From Gammaproteobacteria bacterium (lineage in GTDB: Bacteria; Pseudomonadota; Gammaproteobacteria; Pseudomonadales; Porticoccaceae), in the NCBI GenBank assembly GCA_018069465.1, contig JAGPUW010000029.1, positions 124,001 through 188,000 on the forward strand: DNA of 64,000 nucleotides, read 5' to 3'. The stretch's first letter is position 1; every line of letters starts with the position of its first letter. Positions 44,844 to 54,681 of this stretch are shown in pieces. The translations under genes were made by a program, and so were the position numbers. The notes under the pieces were generated by a model. It was given only the letters and a program-made list of their open reading frames with translations. It had not been told where the DNA came from and searched no databases.

Positions 44844-45749
44844 TTATTGCGCTTTATTTTTCTTGAGGAATTTCTGGGTTTGCTGACCGGCATTGGTTAA
44901 CACGCGCTGGCCTGCTTCGTCTTCCACTTCGGCCCAGCGCGCACGAATGTTTTCGGGGGTACGCTCTTCAGGGGCAAGATAAATACCGTCGGTTTCATAA
45001 ATGCGCGTGGTGGCGTAACCACCGGCACCGGCGGCCAGAATAGTGCGCGTTGGCGCCTCGTCATCGCAGAGGGTGAGCAAGCCGGTGGTGACGGCTTCGG
45101 GGGGCATTAATTCTTCAGCACTCTCGTCAGAGAAAATATCAGCCGTCATCCGCGTGTAAGCGGAAGGCGCCAGTGCGTTGATATGGATACCGTACTTATG
45201 GCCCTCAAGCACCAGTGTATTCATCAAACCGATAACCGACATTTTCGCCGCGCCATAACTGGCCTGCCCGAAGTTGCCGTATAAACCACTGGCCGAGGTG
45301 GTCATCACGATGCGCCCATACTCTTGCTCACGCATCGTGTCCCAAACGGCTTTGGTGCAATTGACCGAACCCATTAAATGCACTTCTACCACCGCGCGGA
45401 AGTTATCGAGATCGGCCTTGGCAAAACTTTTATCGCGCAGTATGCCGGCGTTGTTTATCAGAATATCGACCCGGCCCCACTCGGCTTTCGCCTGCGCAAC
45501 CATGGCGTCTACTTCGTCATAGTTGGCGACGTTGGCGCCGTTGGCGATGGCTTCACCGCCTGCCGCTTTAATTTCAGCAACCACCTGTTCGGCCAATGTC
45601 GCCGAGCTACCACTGCCATCCACCGCACCACCGAGATCATTAACGACGACTTTACAGCCGCGTGCCGCCAGTGCCAGGGCATGAGATTTACCCAGACCGT
45701 TACCAGCACCAGTAACAATTGCCACTCGATCATCAAAACGAATTGTCAT
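44844..45749 (-). CDS. 3-hydroxyacyl-CoA dehydrogenase, SDR (MFE-2-like)
   Basis: A 301-residue SDR of the type fused in eukaryotic peroxisomal multifunctional enzyme 2. The N-terminus IRFDDRVAIVTGAGNGLGKSHAL, VVNDLGGAVDGSG (about 36-48) and NNAGILRDKSF are diagnostic. The active-site Tyr/Lys lies in QASYGAAKMSVIGLMNTL. A C-terminal extension beyond the usual 250 residues matches MFE-2. It oxidises (3R)-hydroxyacyl-CoA, agreeing with the MaoC hydratase gene beside it. Confidence 0.88.
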   Translation of the reverse strand: MTIRFDDRVAIVTGAGNGLGKSHALALAARGCKVVVNDLGGAVDGSGSSATLAEQVVAEIKAAGGEAIANGANVANYDEVDAMVAQAKAEWGRVDILINNAGILRDKSFAKADLDNFRAVVEVHLMGSVNCTKAVWDTMREQEYGRIVMTTSASGLYGNFGQASYGAAKMSVIGLMNTLVLEGHKYGIHINALAPSAYTRMTADIFSDESAEELMPPEAVTTGLLTLCDDEAPTRTILAAGAGGYATTRIYETDGIYLAPEERTPENIRARWAEVEDEAGQRVLTNAGQQTQKFLKKNKAQ

Positions 45750-45788
45750 TTTCCCACTCCAAAAATAATTATTTATAGATGCTTTTAA

Positions 45789-46253
45789 TTAACCTGCAAA
45801 AACCATGTTCAGCCATTCCGCTTTTAATGCGGGCTTGGTTTCACCTTCAATTTCAACGGTGATATCCAGCTTAAACAAATATTGTCCGGGCTTTTTCTCG
45901 GTCGCTTCAAGCAACACGGCATTGGCGCGAATCCGGCCACCCACTTTAACGGGGGTCAAAAACCGCACTTTGTCGAAACCGTAGTTCACGCCCATGGTGC
46001 GATTGGGGACATTGACACCGACACCCTTTTGTAAAAAGTGTGCCAGCATCGACAGGGTTAAAAAGCCGTGGGCGATGGTGCCACCGAAGGGGCTTGCCGC
46101 CGCCTTGACGGGATCGACGTGAATAAATTGATGATCGAGGGTGACATCGGCAAAGTCGTTGACCTGCTGTTGAGTGATTTCAAACCAGTCGGAGGTGCCG
46201 CAGTCATCGCCAATGTGGGACTGTAAATCGCTGGTATTAATTTTAATGGTCAT
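45789..46253 (-). CDS. MaoC-like enoyl-CoA hydratase
   Basis: A 154-residue single hot-dog-fold hydratase. The hydratase-2 catalytic motif appears as FADVTLDHQFIHVDPVKAA (about 34-52: Asp and His with the typical spacing), followed by PFGGTIAHGFLTLSML. Enzymes of this kind make (R)-3-hydroxyacyl-CoA, the substrate of the adjacent MFE-2-like SDR. It lies 39 bp before the SDR and 46 bp after the smaller acyl-CoA dehydrogenase. Confidence 0.9.
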   Translation of the reverse strand: MTIKINTSDLQSHIGDDCGTSDWFEITQQQVNDFADVTLDHQFIHVDPVKAAASPFGGTIAHGFLTLSMLAHFLQKGVGVNVPNRTMGVNYGFDKVRFLTPVKVGGRIRANAVLLEATEKKPGQYLFKLDITVEIEGETKPALKAEWLNMVFAG

Positions 46254-46299
46254 ATTTTATTCCCTTTACATAGTTAATAAATATTTATAGCCAATACAA

Positions 46300-47439
46300 T
46301 CAGTAATTCTGCAAGCTGGCAAAACGCTGCACATGATAGCGTCTATCGCCAAACTGTTGTTCGGCAACCCGCGCCCGCTTCATAAAAAAGCCGATGTCCA
46401 GCTCGTCCGTCATACCAATGCCGCCGTGCAATTGCACACCTTCATTCGTCACGAGGGTAACGACTTCACTGACTTTGGCCTTGCAGACACTGGCCAGCAG
46501 GCTGAGCTTGGTAGAATTTTCATCCAGTGCCTGCAGGGCTTTAATGACCACAGACTTGGCGAGTTCAATTTCACTGAACATATGGGCAGCGCGATGCTGA
46601 AGGCCTTGATAGGAACCAATTAAAGCGCCGTATTGACTGCGCTCTTTCATGTATTGCACGGTGCGCTCGAAGACTTCCTGAGACATGCCCAGCAATTCTG
46701 CCGAGAGATGCACGTTGGCCACATCGGCAAGATAAGTGATCACGCTAGCAGCGCCACCTTTGTCACCCAGCAGAGCATCCGCGGTGAGTTCGACATTATT
46801 CAAACGCACCATGGCGCTGTTGCGGCTATCGGCCAAATGCACCCGTTCGACCTCAACGCCCGCCGCAGAACTATCGATAATAAACAGGCTGATGCCCTGC
46901 TCGTCACTGGCATCACCCGAGGTGCGCGCGCTAACAATAATCTTGTCGGCAATATGGCCATCGCCAACGAACTGCTTTTCACCATTGAGCACATAAGCTT
47001 CGCCGCTGGCCGCCACTGTTGTTTTCACCAGCGTGGGGCGATATTTAGGGCCTTCGTCTAGCGCTACGGCGAACAGTAATGAACCATCGACAATGGCCGG
47101 CAACAGGGCTTTTTTCTGCGCTGATGATGCCGCCGCATTAATGGCCGAAGCAGCCAGTACCGCCGTTGATAACAGCGGAGACGCCGTCAAGGTGCGGCCA
47201 TTTTCTTCCATTATCTGCCCCATACCCACATGGCCAAATTCCAGGCCGCCGTGAGCTTCAGGCACTAAAATCCCGGTCCAGCCCAGTTCGACCATTTGCT
47301 GCCAGGTGCCTTTGTCATAACCCGTCTCGCTGCGCTCATCGCGTAGCTGGCGCAGTTGTGCCACCGGCGCGTGCTCACTCAAAAAACCCTGAGCGGATTC
47401 CTTGAGCATGTTTTGTTCTTCATTGAGTATTAATGCCAT
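46300..47439 (-). CDS. acyl-CoA dehydrogenase, smaller/partner subunit
   Basis: A 379-residue acyl-CoA dehydrogenase fold. The N-terminus ALILNEEQNMLKESAQGFLS and the C-terminal LHGGIGMTDELDIGFFMKRA are clear. The C-terminus lacks the E-G-T/G-x-E loop carrying the usual catalytic glutamate. It is immediately upstream of MaoC and 5 bp after a second, larger acyl-CoA dehydrogenase that has that glutamate. Such pairs form alpha2-beta2 enzymes in steroid side-chain catabolism. A heteromeric role here is inference from layout and the missing residue. Confidence 0.85.
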   Translation of the reverse strand: MALILNEEQNMLKESAQGFLSEHAPVAQLRQLRDERSETGYDKGTWQQMVELGWTGILVPEAHGGLEFGHVGMGQIMEENGRTLTASPLLSTAVLAASAINAAASSAQKKALLPAIVDGSLLFAVALDEGPKYRPTLVKTTVAASGEAYVLNGEKQFVGDGHIADKIIVSARTSGDASDEQGISLFIIDSSAAGVEVERVHLADSRNSAMVRLNNVELTADALLGDKGGAASVITYLADVANVHLSAELLGMSQEVFERTVQYMKERSQYGALIGSYQGLQHRAAHMFSEIELAKSVVIKALQALDENSTKLSLLASVCKAKVSEVVTLVTNEGVQLHGGIGMTDELDIGFFMKRARVAEQQFGDRRYHVQRFASLQNY

Positions 47440-47444
47440 TGCCC

Positions 47445-48632
47445 CTACCCCTTTTGACCCAAGCCGAGAATGCGCTTGCTGATAATATTGAGCTGAATTT
47501 CCGAGGTGCCGCCCTCAATACTATTGCCCTTGGTACGCAACCACTGGCTAGCCAATAAGCCGTTATCAAAAATATCGCCCTCCCAGCCCAAGCCAGCTTG
47601 ACCGTGAATATCGGTCAGCAATTCGTAGCGCTGTTTATTCAGTTCTGTGCCGGCGTATTTGAGCATCGACGACGTTGCACCAGTACCCGTACCGGCCTTG
47701 GTTTCATCGTCAATACGCTCCTGTGTCAGCTCAAAGGCGAGGATATCGATTTCCCACTGGGCGATATCGGTGCGCAGAGCGCTGTCGCCCAGCTGACCAT
47801 TTTCAAGGCCGGAGACATCGATCGCGTGCTGATGCAGGGTTTTTTCGTTGGCGGTGGTCTGACCCATATTGCCGATCATCGCCCGCTCGTGAGTGAGCAG
47901 GTAGGAGGCCAGCTCCCAGCCCTGATTAATCGTGCCGACCAACTGGTCTTTTTCGACGCGCACATTGTCGAGGAAGGTCTCGCAAAACGGCGAGTTGCCG
48001 GAGATCAGTTTAATCGGACTGGTGCGCACCCCCGGCGTGGTCATATCAAACAGCACCAGACTGATGCCCGCGTGTTTTACCGCATCCGGGTCGGTGCGCA
48101 CTAAACAGAACATCCAGTCGGCGCGCTCGGCGTAGGAGGTCCAGACCTTCTGGCCATTAACCTCAAAGTAATCGCCCTTGTCGACACAGCGGGTTTGCAA
48201 ACCGGCCAGGTCGGAACCATAACTGGGCTCACTGTAACCCTGACACCACCAAATTTTGCCCTTCACAATATTGGGAATATGCTGGCGCTTGAGCTCTTCC
48301 GAGCCGTACTGCAATAGCGCCGGGCCAATCATCGACAGGCCCATGCTGAACAAGGGGGGCCGTGCATCGATGCGATACATTTCCTCGCGGAGAATTTTGC
48401 TCTCTTCTTTACTCAGGCCACCACCGCCGTATTCCGCTGGCCAGTCGGGTGCCGTCCAGCCGCGCTCGGCCATGACATCCAACCAGGTTCTTTGATCTTC
48501 ATTCGAGAAGCGCCACTTGGTGCCACCCCAGCATTTATCATCAAACTCCATCACTGGCTCGCGCTGTGACGCCGGGCAATTGGCTTCGAGCCAGGCCCGC
48601 GTTTGCTCCCTGAATTGTTCTAGATCTGACAT
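47445..48632 (-). CDS. acyl-CoA dehydrogenase, larger/catalytic subunit
   Basis: A 395-residue acyl-CoA dehydrogenase. Landmarks are GWTAPDWPAEYGGGGLS (about 54-70), WCQGYSEPSYGSDLAGLQTR (flavin/substrate contact) and the C-terminal IEGGTSEIQLNIISKRILGL containing the catalytic-type Glu. The extended loop pattern is that of the FadE26/28-like branch. It is the first gene of the five-gene operon; the spacer to the next acyl-CoA dehydrogenase is only 5 bp. A palindrome 32 bp upstream may regulate it. Confidence 0.88.
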   Translation of the reverse strand: MSDLEQFREQTRAWLEANCPASQREPVMEFDDKCWGGTKWRFSNEDQRTWLDVMAERGWTAPDWPAEYGGGGLSKEESKILREEMYRIDARPPLFSMGLSMIGPALLQYGSEELKRQHIPNIVKGKIWWCQGYSEPSYGSDLAGLQTRCVDKGDYFEVNGQKVWTSYAERADWMFCLVRTDPDAVKHAGISLVLFDMTTPGVRTSPIKLISGNSPFCETFLDNVRVEKDQLVGTINQGWELASYLLTHERAMIGNMGQTTANEKTLHQHAIDVSGLENGQLGDSALRTDIAQWEIDILAFELTQERIDDETKAGTGTGATSSMLKYAGTELNKQRYELLTDIHGQAGLGWEGDIFDNGLLASQWLRTKGNSIEGGTSEIQLNIISKRILGLGQKG

Positions 48633-48967
48633 AACTAACCCCTTATTTTTTTTGCACTAAATCCTGAAAGCCCTTTCAATGCTGATGACAGCCGGTGCAG
48701 ATCGACAAGTGCTCATTTATTATTGAATGCCTGTGACAAAGACCCCGATCAGCGAGCACCCACCTTGATTTGCGCAATCACAGGAGGCGCTTTTTTGAGG
48801 GAAGAGAGCTACCACCACCAGCCTTTAACAACCGGTTACTATAGAGTAACAAGCAAACTCGGTAAACCGCCGTCATTGACCGGCAGGTATTGTCCGATTG
48901 AACGCGAACAAAGCTGTCGGCATCTTCTCATCCCGCCCCTAAAACACGGTAAAAAGGCTTGCCTCAA
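48633..48967. promoter_or_regulatory. beta-oxidation operon promoter region with palindrome
   Basis: This 335-bp non-coding stretch lies between the acyl-CoA dehydrogenase start and the cti stop. It contains TGAAAG-CC-CTTTCA at 48665-48678, a perfect 6-bp palindrome close to the operon start and a candidate operator for a fatty-acid-type repressor. A plus-strand frame of 98 codons (48723-49019) has no ribosome-binding site or recognisable content and overlaps the end of cti; I do not call it. Confidence 0.4.
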
Positions 48968-51355
48968 TTATCGATTATCGAGGCGATTAAAATCGAGTAC
49001 GCCGGATGACAGGGGATAGCGCTGGCGATAGGCTCGATGAAAAGCATCGCTCTTCACCCAGAAGTCGGCATCTGTTCGCCTCACGCCATAAGCATCGAGC
49101 AGCTGCCCATAGTCACTTTCCGTTTCGATGCCGCTAATCGCATCGACAAAGTTAGCGAGCTGCGCCTCCTCAAGCTGGTAAAAGGCATTGGGGTAGGCAC
49201 CGATAAAACCGGGAACCACCGACAGCGTATCTTCATCCGGCAAACGATTTTTCTGCTCTTTAATCATCGAAGTCATACTGGAATAAGCCCGATTGGCCAC
49301 GAGTGTCAGGTATTCATCGCCCTCATTACTCTCAATTTTTACAAAGGCTATCTCAGGCATAAACGTAACGGCTTTGCCTTTTAGTGTAAGAAGCCGCGCT
49401 AATTGCCCGCGAGTTGCGGCTGAACGAAGGCTCGACATTTGATGCTTTGTCGGCAGTACTTTGTTTAGGCGCTGCGCCAACATGCCAAACAACTCCCGCT
49501 TTTCATCACCACTTTGATAGGCGATCGCCGGTACTGATTTTTTCTCGAAAGCGGGCAAGGTGAGATAACGTTTAATCTCATCGGCATCGACACCCTGGTA
49601 CCAAAACTCTCGCTCCCTGGCCCGCGCCACCGGGGGTAAAAGCTGCAAAAACTTTGCCTCGGCCTCCATGCGTAGAAAATCCATATAAAGACGGGTGAAT
49701 AACTGGTGCCCACCGTTGCCAAAAACATCGTAGCCCGCAACCAGCAGATAGTGGATGCGCTCCAGCAAACCGTAGTCCAGCACCCACGCCGTTTTCGGCA
49801 CCTGCCCGATGAGGCCTTTCTCCACCGTCGCGCTATCCACGTGTCGGAAAATCGTCAAGGCGGCATTGTTATTGCGACCATCACCATCCCATATAAGATT
49901 CAAACTAATATCATCGGCCGCCAGGTGATCAGCAAGGTATTGGCCCTGATCTTCCATAAATTTTTGTTGCTGGTTTTTATAGGTTTTCCAGTGTTTCAGT
50001 GGGCGAAAAATATCCCCGCTACTGGCGGGCAACTCCAGGCTCTCCTCTCGCTGGGCCATGAAATCTTCAAAAACTTCCAAACGCTCGGGATCGGGCTGAA
50101 CAAAAAATACCCAGAAATTATCCTGGATCACACTCAGCGCGATCTGCCCCCGACAAACAGTGCCCTTAATAAAAGCCATAATGGTGAACTGAGCTTCGTC
50201 GAGCAAAAACTGATAACGCGAATGCACAGGTATCTCGTCGAAGGTGACAAAGGGGTTTGACGCGTACTGCACCTCATAAGAGGGCAACTGACTGACCTCA
50301 AAAGGGGCATCGACAAACAGCGTCTGCCAACGCTGCATACGCTGCTCATCGAGCCGATAAGGCATGTGGGTTTTTGTCACAATGGTGCTGAGGACGGGTT
50401 GAATTCGGTAATAAACGCGCTCGACACCGGGGTCATCGTAGGGGCGACGAGTGGCTATCAGCTGAACGGGTTCGCCAGGCGGGGTGGCAGAGCGCACCAG
50501 CGTAAAAAATTGGCGCCTCTCTAAACCGGGGAGTAAATTGGGGAGTAAACCGGGGAATAAATCGGGAAAATAGAGGTGGGCAAAATACAAATGCTCGTAA
50601 AGATAGCGACTGCTCAGCTGTTGTTTTAAGGCATCACCATTGAGGAAAGCCTCCCAGTACTGAATGCGCTCGATGGTTGACGGCAATAACGGCGGGCGGG
50701 CGGTGTACAGGGCACCCTGCTCGAGCCACTGTTTGATGACATCCTGCTCGGCTTGCGCCAGCCCGGGCAAAGCGTAAGGCATGCCCCACAAGGGGTGCTC
50801 TCGGGCAAATTGATTAAAGTTTTCATCCTTGACGCAGGACTGCTCACGCTTCAATGACAGGTCAAAACTGGCCCCCAGCTGCTTTACCTTCGGCAGGGGG
50901 TTTTGCTCTTTCAGCGCCAGCATGCGATACATAAGGCCCGCCTCCCGGTTGGCCTCCACGGTCTCAGCTCGCTCGTTCAACACCGAATAAAAGCCCTTCT
51001 CTCGCCACTCCCCCGTTGTATGGGCATCTTTAAATAGTCGAGTGGTTGGCTCCGCTTGAAGCCGTGTCGAATGATAAACCTTGGCCTTCGAAGCGCCCCG
51101 ATCGATACCCTCAATTGAACTCATTTTTAACTGGCAAGGTGCGTCATAACAGCCGTGGCAAACCACACAACGCCGCTCAAGGATGGGCTTGACCTCGCGC
51201 CAATAATCGATTGCACCGGGTGGTAGAACATCGACTGTTCGCTGGCGAACCGCGACTTTACCGTAGAGGTCCTCGAATTGGATCGCGCCAATGACACTGC
51301 AACCGCCAAGTAATAAAACCACGAGCAGCCAGTAATACTTATTTCTCTTGTCCAA
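48968..51355 (-). CDS. cti: fatty acid cis/trans isomerase
   Basis: A 795-residue periplasmic isomerase that converts cis- to trans-unsaturated phospholipid acyl chains under solvent or heat stress. The N-terminal segment has a lipoprotein-like LLLGGC site. A cytochrome-c-type heme motif CVVCHGCYDAPC (about 63-74) and the family blocks DYWREVKPILERRC, WGMPYALPGLAQAEQDVIKQWLEQG (a landmark at about 190-214), and ILDYGLLERIHYLLVAGYDVFG-like sequence near 545-565 support Cti. The length matches the ~760-residue Pseudomonas enzyme. Nothing adjoins it in the same transcript. Confidence 0.93.
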   Translation of the reverse strand: MDKRNKYYWLLVVLLLGGCSVIGAIQFEDLYGKVAVRQRTVDVLPPGAIDYWREVKPILERRCVVCHGCYDAPCQLKMSSIEGIDRGASKAKVYHSTRLQAEPTTRLFKDAHTTGEWREKGFYSVLNERAETVEANREAGLMYRMLALKEQNPLPKVKQLGASFDLSLKREQSCVKDENFNQFAREHPLWGMPYALPGLAQAEQDVIKQWLEQGALYTARPPLLPSTIERIQYWEAFLNGDALKQQLSSRYLYEHLYFAHLYFPDLFPGLLPNLLPGLERRQFFTLVRSATPPGEPVQLIATRRPYDDPGVERVYYRIQPVLSTIVTKTHMPYRLDEQRMQRWQTLFVDAPFEVSQLPSYEVQYASNPFVTFDEIPVHSRYQFLLDEAQFTIMAFIKGTVCRGQIALSVIQDNFWVFFVQPDPERLEVFEDFMAQREESLELPASSGDIFRPLKHWKTYKNQQQKFMEDQGQYLADHLAADDISLNLIWDGDGRNNNAALTIFRHVDSATVEKGLIGQVPKTAWVLDYGLLERIHYLLVAGYDVFGNGGHQLFTRLYMDFLRMEAEAKFLQLLPPVARAREREFWYQGVDADEIKRYLTLPAFEKKSVPAIAYQSGDEKRELFGMLAQRLNKVLPTKHQMSSLRSAATRGQLARLLTLKGKAVTFMPEIAFVKIESNEGDEYLTLVANRAYSSMTSMIKEQKNRLPDEDTLSVVPGFIGAYPNAFYQLEEAQLANFVDAISGIETESDYGQLLDAYGVRRTDADFWVKSDAFHRAYRQRYPLSSGVLDFNRLDNR

Positions 51356-51618
51356 GCACAGTCCTCAGAAAACCTGACCACAAAAAACCAGCTCAAGTAT
51401 AAATGCTTGCCATACCCTCGCCCAAATTGCCCGGTCACCACTGCCGACGGGCAAGTGTCGAAAGCTTTCTATTGCGGCAATAGTGCTTACGGCATCCATT
51501 TTGCTTATTAGTTACTTATTGAAGTATCGAATGTGTTTACTGCCATGTAACGACAATATTTTGGCATTAAGCGACCAAAAATAGCGATGCCTGCCACCAC
51601 CCGGCAGAGGAAAGAATC

Positions 51619-52110
51619 ATGACGCAAGAAAACAATACACTCAACAAACAAGTCATTACTCACACGCTGAGGGGCCTCGGCTGCTATTCCCAGCGGGCGG
51701 AAAACCTACTGCTGGCGACCATTGTTTTACAGGGGCAGGGCAATGGCTCGGCCAATCACGCCGGCATCGGTCTGTACCAAATAGATGAGGCGAGCCACCG
51801 GCAAGTATGGGATCACTACCTGGCTTTTGACCCCGACCTGGCCAGCGCGGTGCGGGGCCTGGCGTCCCAGAAGGCTTTTTTGCAGGACCCCCATATTGAA
51901 CTGGCGAGTAATCTGGCCTATGCCACGGCGATTGCCTGGATGATCTATCAAAGTCGTGGGCTTGAGCTGCCCTCATCCGACAATGGCGAAACGCTCACCC
52001 AGTGCTGGGCCAAGTACTTTGTGCCAGCAGCGAAGCCCGTGGGCTGCAAGCCCAACACGACCCACTACGATATTGGGCCTGAAAAATGGCGGGCGCTGAT
52101 TGTCGCCTAG
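51619..52110 (+). CDS. orphan protein, possibly lysozyme-like
   Basis: A 163-residue protein preceded by AGGAAAG. The pattern AENLLLATIVLQGQGNGSAN followed by GIGLYQIDEASHRQVWDHYL recalls phage lysozyme-like domains in which a catalytic Glu precedes G-x-x-Q-I/M. Here the residue is Gln (LQGQG), so catalysis is doubtful. A C-terminal WAKYFVPAAKP resembles the same group. No signal peptide is seen. It stands alone between cti and parC; it may be a domesticated phage gene. Family assignment is tentative. Confidence 0.45.
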   Translation: MTQENNTLNKQVITHTLRGLGCYSQRAENLLLATIVLQGQGNGSANHAGIGLYQIDEASHRQVWDHYLAFDPDLASAVRGLASQKAFLQDPHIELASNLAYATAIAWMIYQSRGLELPSSDNGETLTQCWAKYFVPAAKPVGCKPNTTHYDIGPEKWRALIVA

Positions 52111-52142
52111 CCCTGCCCCACCTTGAACGCCTGCTGCTAATC

Positions 52143-52170
52143 CCTTAGACCTTAGACCTTAGACCTTAGA
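52143..52170. repeat. tandem heptanucleotide repeat
   Basis: Four perfect copies of CCTTAGA lie between the stop of the orphan gene and the stop of parC. They are non-coding. Such tracts can change copy number by slippage, but no gene start lies near enough to suggest control of expression. Confidence 0.8.
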
Positions 52171-52179
52171 CACCGAGCA

Positions 52180-54426
52180 CTACACCACCGCTACCCGATC
52201 CACTTTTTGGAAACCCCTCGGCAATTTATTGCCACGCCGGCCACGCTCACCCAGGTAATGCTCTAAGTCCGCAAATTTCACATTGTGGTGACGTTTGCCC
52301 GAGTAAATAACCAGGCTCTGCCCCTCGCCCACCACCGCCACGGTGAGCATATATTCCTCTCGGGCCTGCAGGCGCGATGTCGGAATATTAATAATTCTGT
52401 TGCCCTTGCCCCGCGACAATTCGGGCAAATCGGTGAGCGGGAAGGCCAACATCCGCCCCTCATTGCTGATGGCGACCACCATGCCTGTAGCGACATTCAC
52501 ATTGGCAATGGGCGGCAGTATTTTTCCGCCTTTGGGGATGCTAATCAGCGCCTTGCCGGAGCGATTCTTGGTGTACAAGTCGGCCAAACTGGCGACGAAA
52601 CCGTAACCGGCATCGGTGGCCAGCAATACTTTTTGCTCATCGTCACCCATTAACAGGCCACTAAACGTTGCCCCGGACGGCGCATTCAAACGCCCGGTAG
52701 CGGGCTCACCCTGGCCCCGTGCCGATGGCAGGGTGTGGGCCGCCAGCGCATAGCTGCGCCCGGTGGAGTCGAGTAATATCGCCTGCTGATTACTACGCCC
52801 CTGCACCGCGGCAAAGAAGCCATCGCCCGCCTTGTAATTCAAACTAGCGCCATCCACCTCGTGTCCTTTGCCGGCACGAATCCAGCCTTTTTCGGACAGC
52901 ACGACAGTGACCGGATCAGCGCTCAGCAAGTCCATTTCATTGAAAGCCTGAGCCTCGCTGCGCTGCACCAGCGACGAGCGACGCTCATCACCGAATTCCT
53001 CGGCGATGGCTTCCAGCTCTTTGCGCACCATGGTTTTCAGTCGTCTATCGGAGCTAAGCGTCAGCTCCAGAGCATCGCGCTCGATACTTAACGCATCCTG
53101 CTCGGCGCGAATTTTAAATTCTTCCAGCTTCGCCAGTTGTCGCAGACGCAAATTGAGAATCGCCTCGGCCTGAGTATCCGTGAGATCAAAGCGCTGCATC
53201 AGTTCACCCTTTGGATCCTCTTCCTGGCGAATAATGGCGATGACTTCGTCGATATTGAGAAAGGCTGCGAGCAGGCCATCGAGAATATGCAAACGGGCGA
53301 GCACCCGCTCCAGTCGATACTCGAGGCGACGGCGCACGGTGGCAATACGAAACTGCAACCACTCACCGAGAATGACATTCAGCGGCTTAACGCTGGGCAG
53401 GCCATTCATGCCAATCATATTCAAATTGACCCGGTAGTTGCGCTGCAGATCAGTGGTGGCAAAGAGGTGATCCATCAACGCGTCCAGATCAATCCTGTTG
53501 GAACGCGGCACAATCACCAGCCGCGTAGGGCTTTCGTAGTCGGATTCATCGCGCAAGTCGGCGACCATCGGCAGCTTTTTGGCAAGCATTTGCGCGGCGA
53601 TCTGCTCGAGAATTTTTGCCGGTGAGGCCTGATGGGGCAAAGCGGTGATCACAATGTCGCCATCTTCACGCTGCCATACGCCGCGCATACGCACTGAGCC
53701 ACGGCCCGTTTTATAAACCGCTAATAATTCCTGGGGCGAAGAAATAATTTCCGCCTCGGTCGGATAGTCGGGGCCGGGCAGATGCACGAAAAGATCTTCA
53801 ACCGTCGCCTTGGGGTGTTCGAGCAAGTACACCGTGGCGCTGATAATTTCCCGTAAATTGTGCGGCGGAATATCGGTGGCCATACCCACGGCAATACCGG
53901 TGGTGCCATTGAGTAGTACGTGGGGCACCTGGGCCGGCAGTACCTTGGGCTCTTGCAGCGAGCCATCGAAATTGGGCTGCCATTCAACCGTGCCCTGACC
54001 CAGCTCACCGAGCAGGAGGTCGGCAAACTTATCGAGGCGGGATTCGGTATAACGCATCGCCGCAAAGGACTTGGGATCGTCCGGCGAACCCCAGTTGCCC
54101 TGCCCATCGACCAGTGGGTAGCGATAGGAAAAAGGCTGGGCCATCAACACCATCGCCTCATAGGAGGCACTATCACCGTGGGGGTGAAACTTACCAATGA
54201 CATCGCCCACCGTGCGCGCCGATTTTTTGTGCTTGGAGGTAGAGCGCAGGCCAAGCTCGCTCATGGCGTAAATAATGCGCCGCTGCACCGGCTTCAAACC
54301 GTCGCTGATATGGGGCAAAGCGCGATCGAGAATCACGTACATGGAGTAATCGAGGTAGGCTTTTTCGGCGTACTCGCTGACCGGGCGGCTCTCCGCCTCG
54401 TCAGTGCTAAGTATGGTGTCTGTCAT
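52180..54426 (-). CDS. parC: DNA topoisomerase IV subunit A
   Basis: A 748-residue type II topoisomerase subunit that decatenates daughter chromosomes with ParE. The N-terminal breakage-reunion domain includes [16 protein letters not shown] and the quinolone region [14 protein letters not shown], where Ser and Glu are the wild-type-like residues. The active-site Tyr lies in [10 protein letters not shown]. The C-terminal beta-pinwheel runs about 500-740. parE is not in the window. The following gene on the same strand is 255 bp away. Confidence 0.96.
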   Translation of the reverse strand: MTDTILSTDEAESRPVSEYAEKAYLDYSMYVILDRALPHISDGLKPVQRRIIYAMSELGLRSTSKHKKSARTVGDVIGKFHPHGDSASYEAMVLMAQPFSYRYPLVDGQGNWGSPDDPKSFAAMRYTESRLDKFADLLLGELGQGTVEWQPNFDGSLQEPKVLPAQVPHVLLNGTTGIAVGMATDIPPHNLREIISATVYLLEHPKATVEDLFVHLPGPDYPTEAEIISSPQELLAVYKTGRGSVRMRGVWQREDGDIVITALPHQASPAKILEQIAAQMLAKKLPMVADLRDESDYESPTRLVIVPRSNRIDLDALMDHLFATTDLQRNYRVNLNMIGMNGLPSVKPLNVILGEWLQFRIATVRRRLEYRLERVLARLHILDGLLAAFLNIDEVIAIIRQEEDPKGELMQRFDLTDTQAEAILNLRLRQLAKLEEFKIRAEQDALSIERDALELTLSSDRRLKTMVRKELEAIAEEFGDERRSSLVQRSEAQAFNEMDLLSADPVTVVLSEKGWIRAGKGHEVDGASLNYKAGDGFFAAVQGRSNQQAILLDSTGRSYALAAHTLPSARGQGEPATGRLNAPSGATFSGLLMGDDEQKVLLATDAGYGFVASLADLYTKNRSGKALISIPKGGKILPPIANVNVATGMVVAISNEGRMLAFPLTDLPELSRGKGNRIINIPTSRLQAREEYMLTVAVVGEGQSLVIYSGKRHHNVKFADLEHYLGERGRRGNKLPRGFQKVDRVAVV

Positions 54427-54681
54427 AGAAAGTCTTTGTTAAAATTTATCAAGCGGGATTGTATATCGCGGGCTATATCGATTTTACCAGTTGCGTATAA
54501 GGCTTAGCACCACTGATAAGAGGAGTAAGCGATTTCAAGCAAGGTATTGTAAGATGTTTTGGAATTGAAGTAATCACGCTGGCCCTTCACTTACCGGGCA
54601 GTTATCCGAACTCCACATGGATTGCCCATGTTAAACAAGACTAGCATCTATGGATAGCCCTTGCGGTGCAGTGCTTTTAAA

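Noticed and set aside
48723-49019. Plus-strand 98-codon frame before cti
   Set aside because: No ribosome-binding site, no recognisable composition, and it overlaps the 3' end of cti on the other strand.
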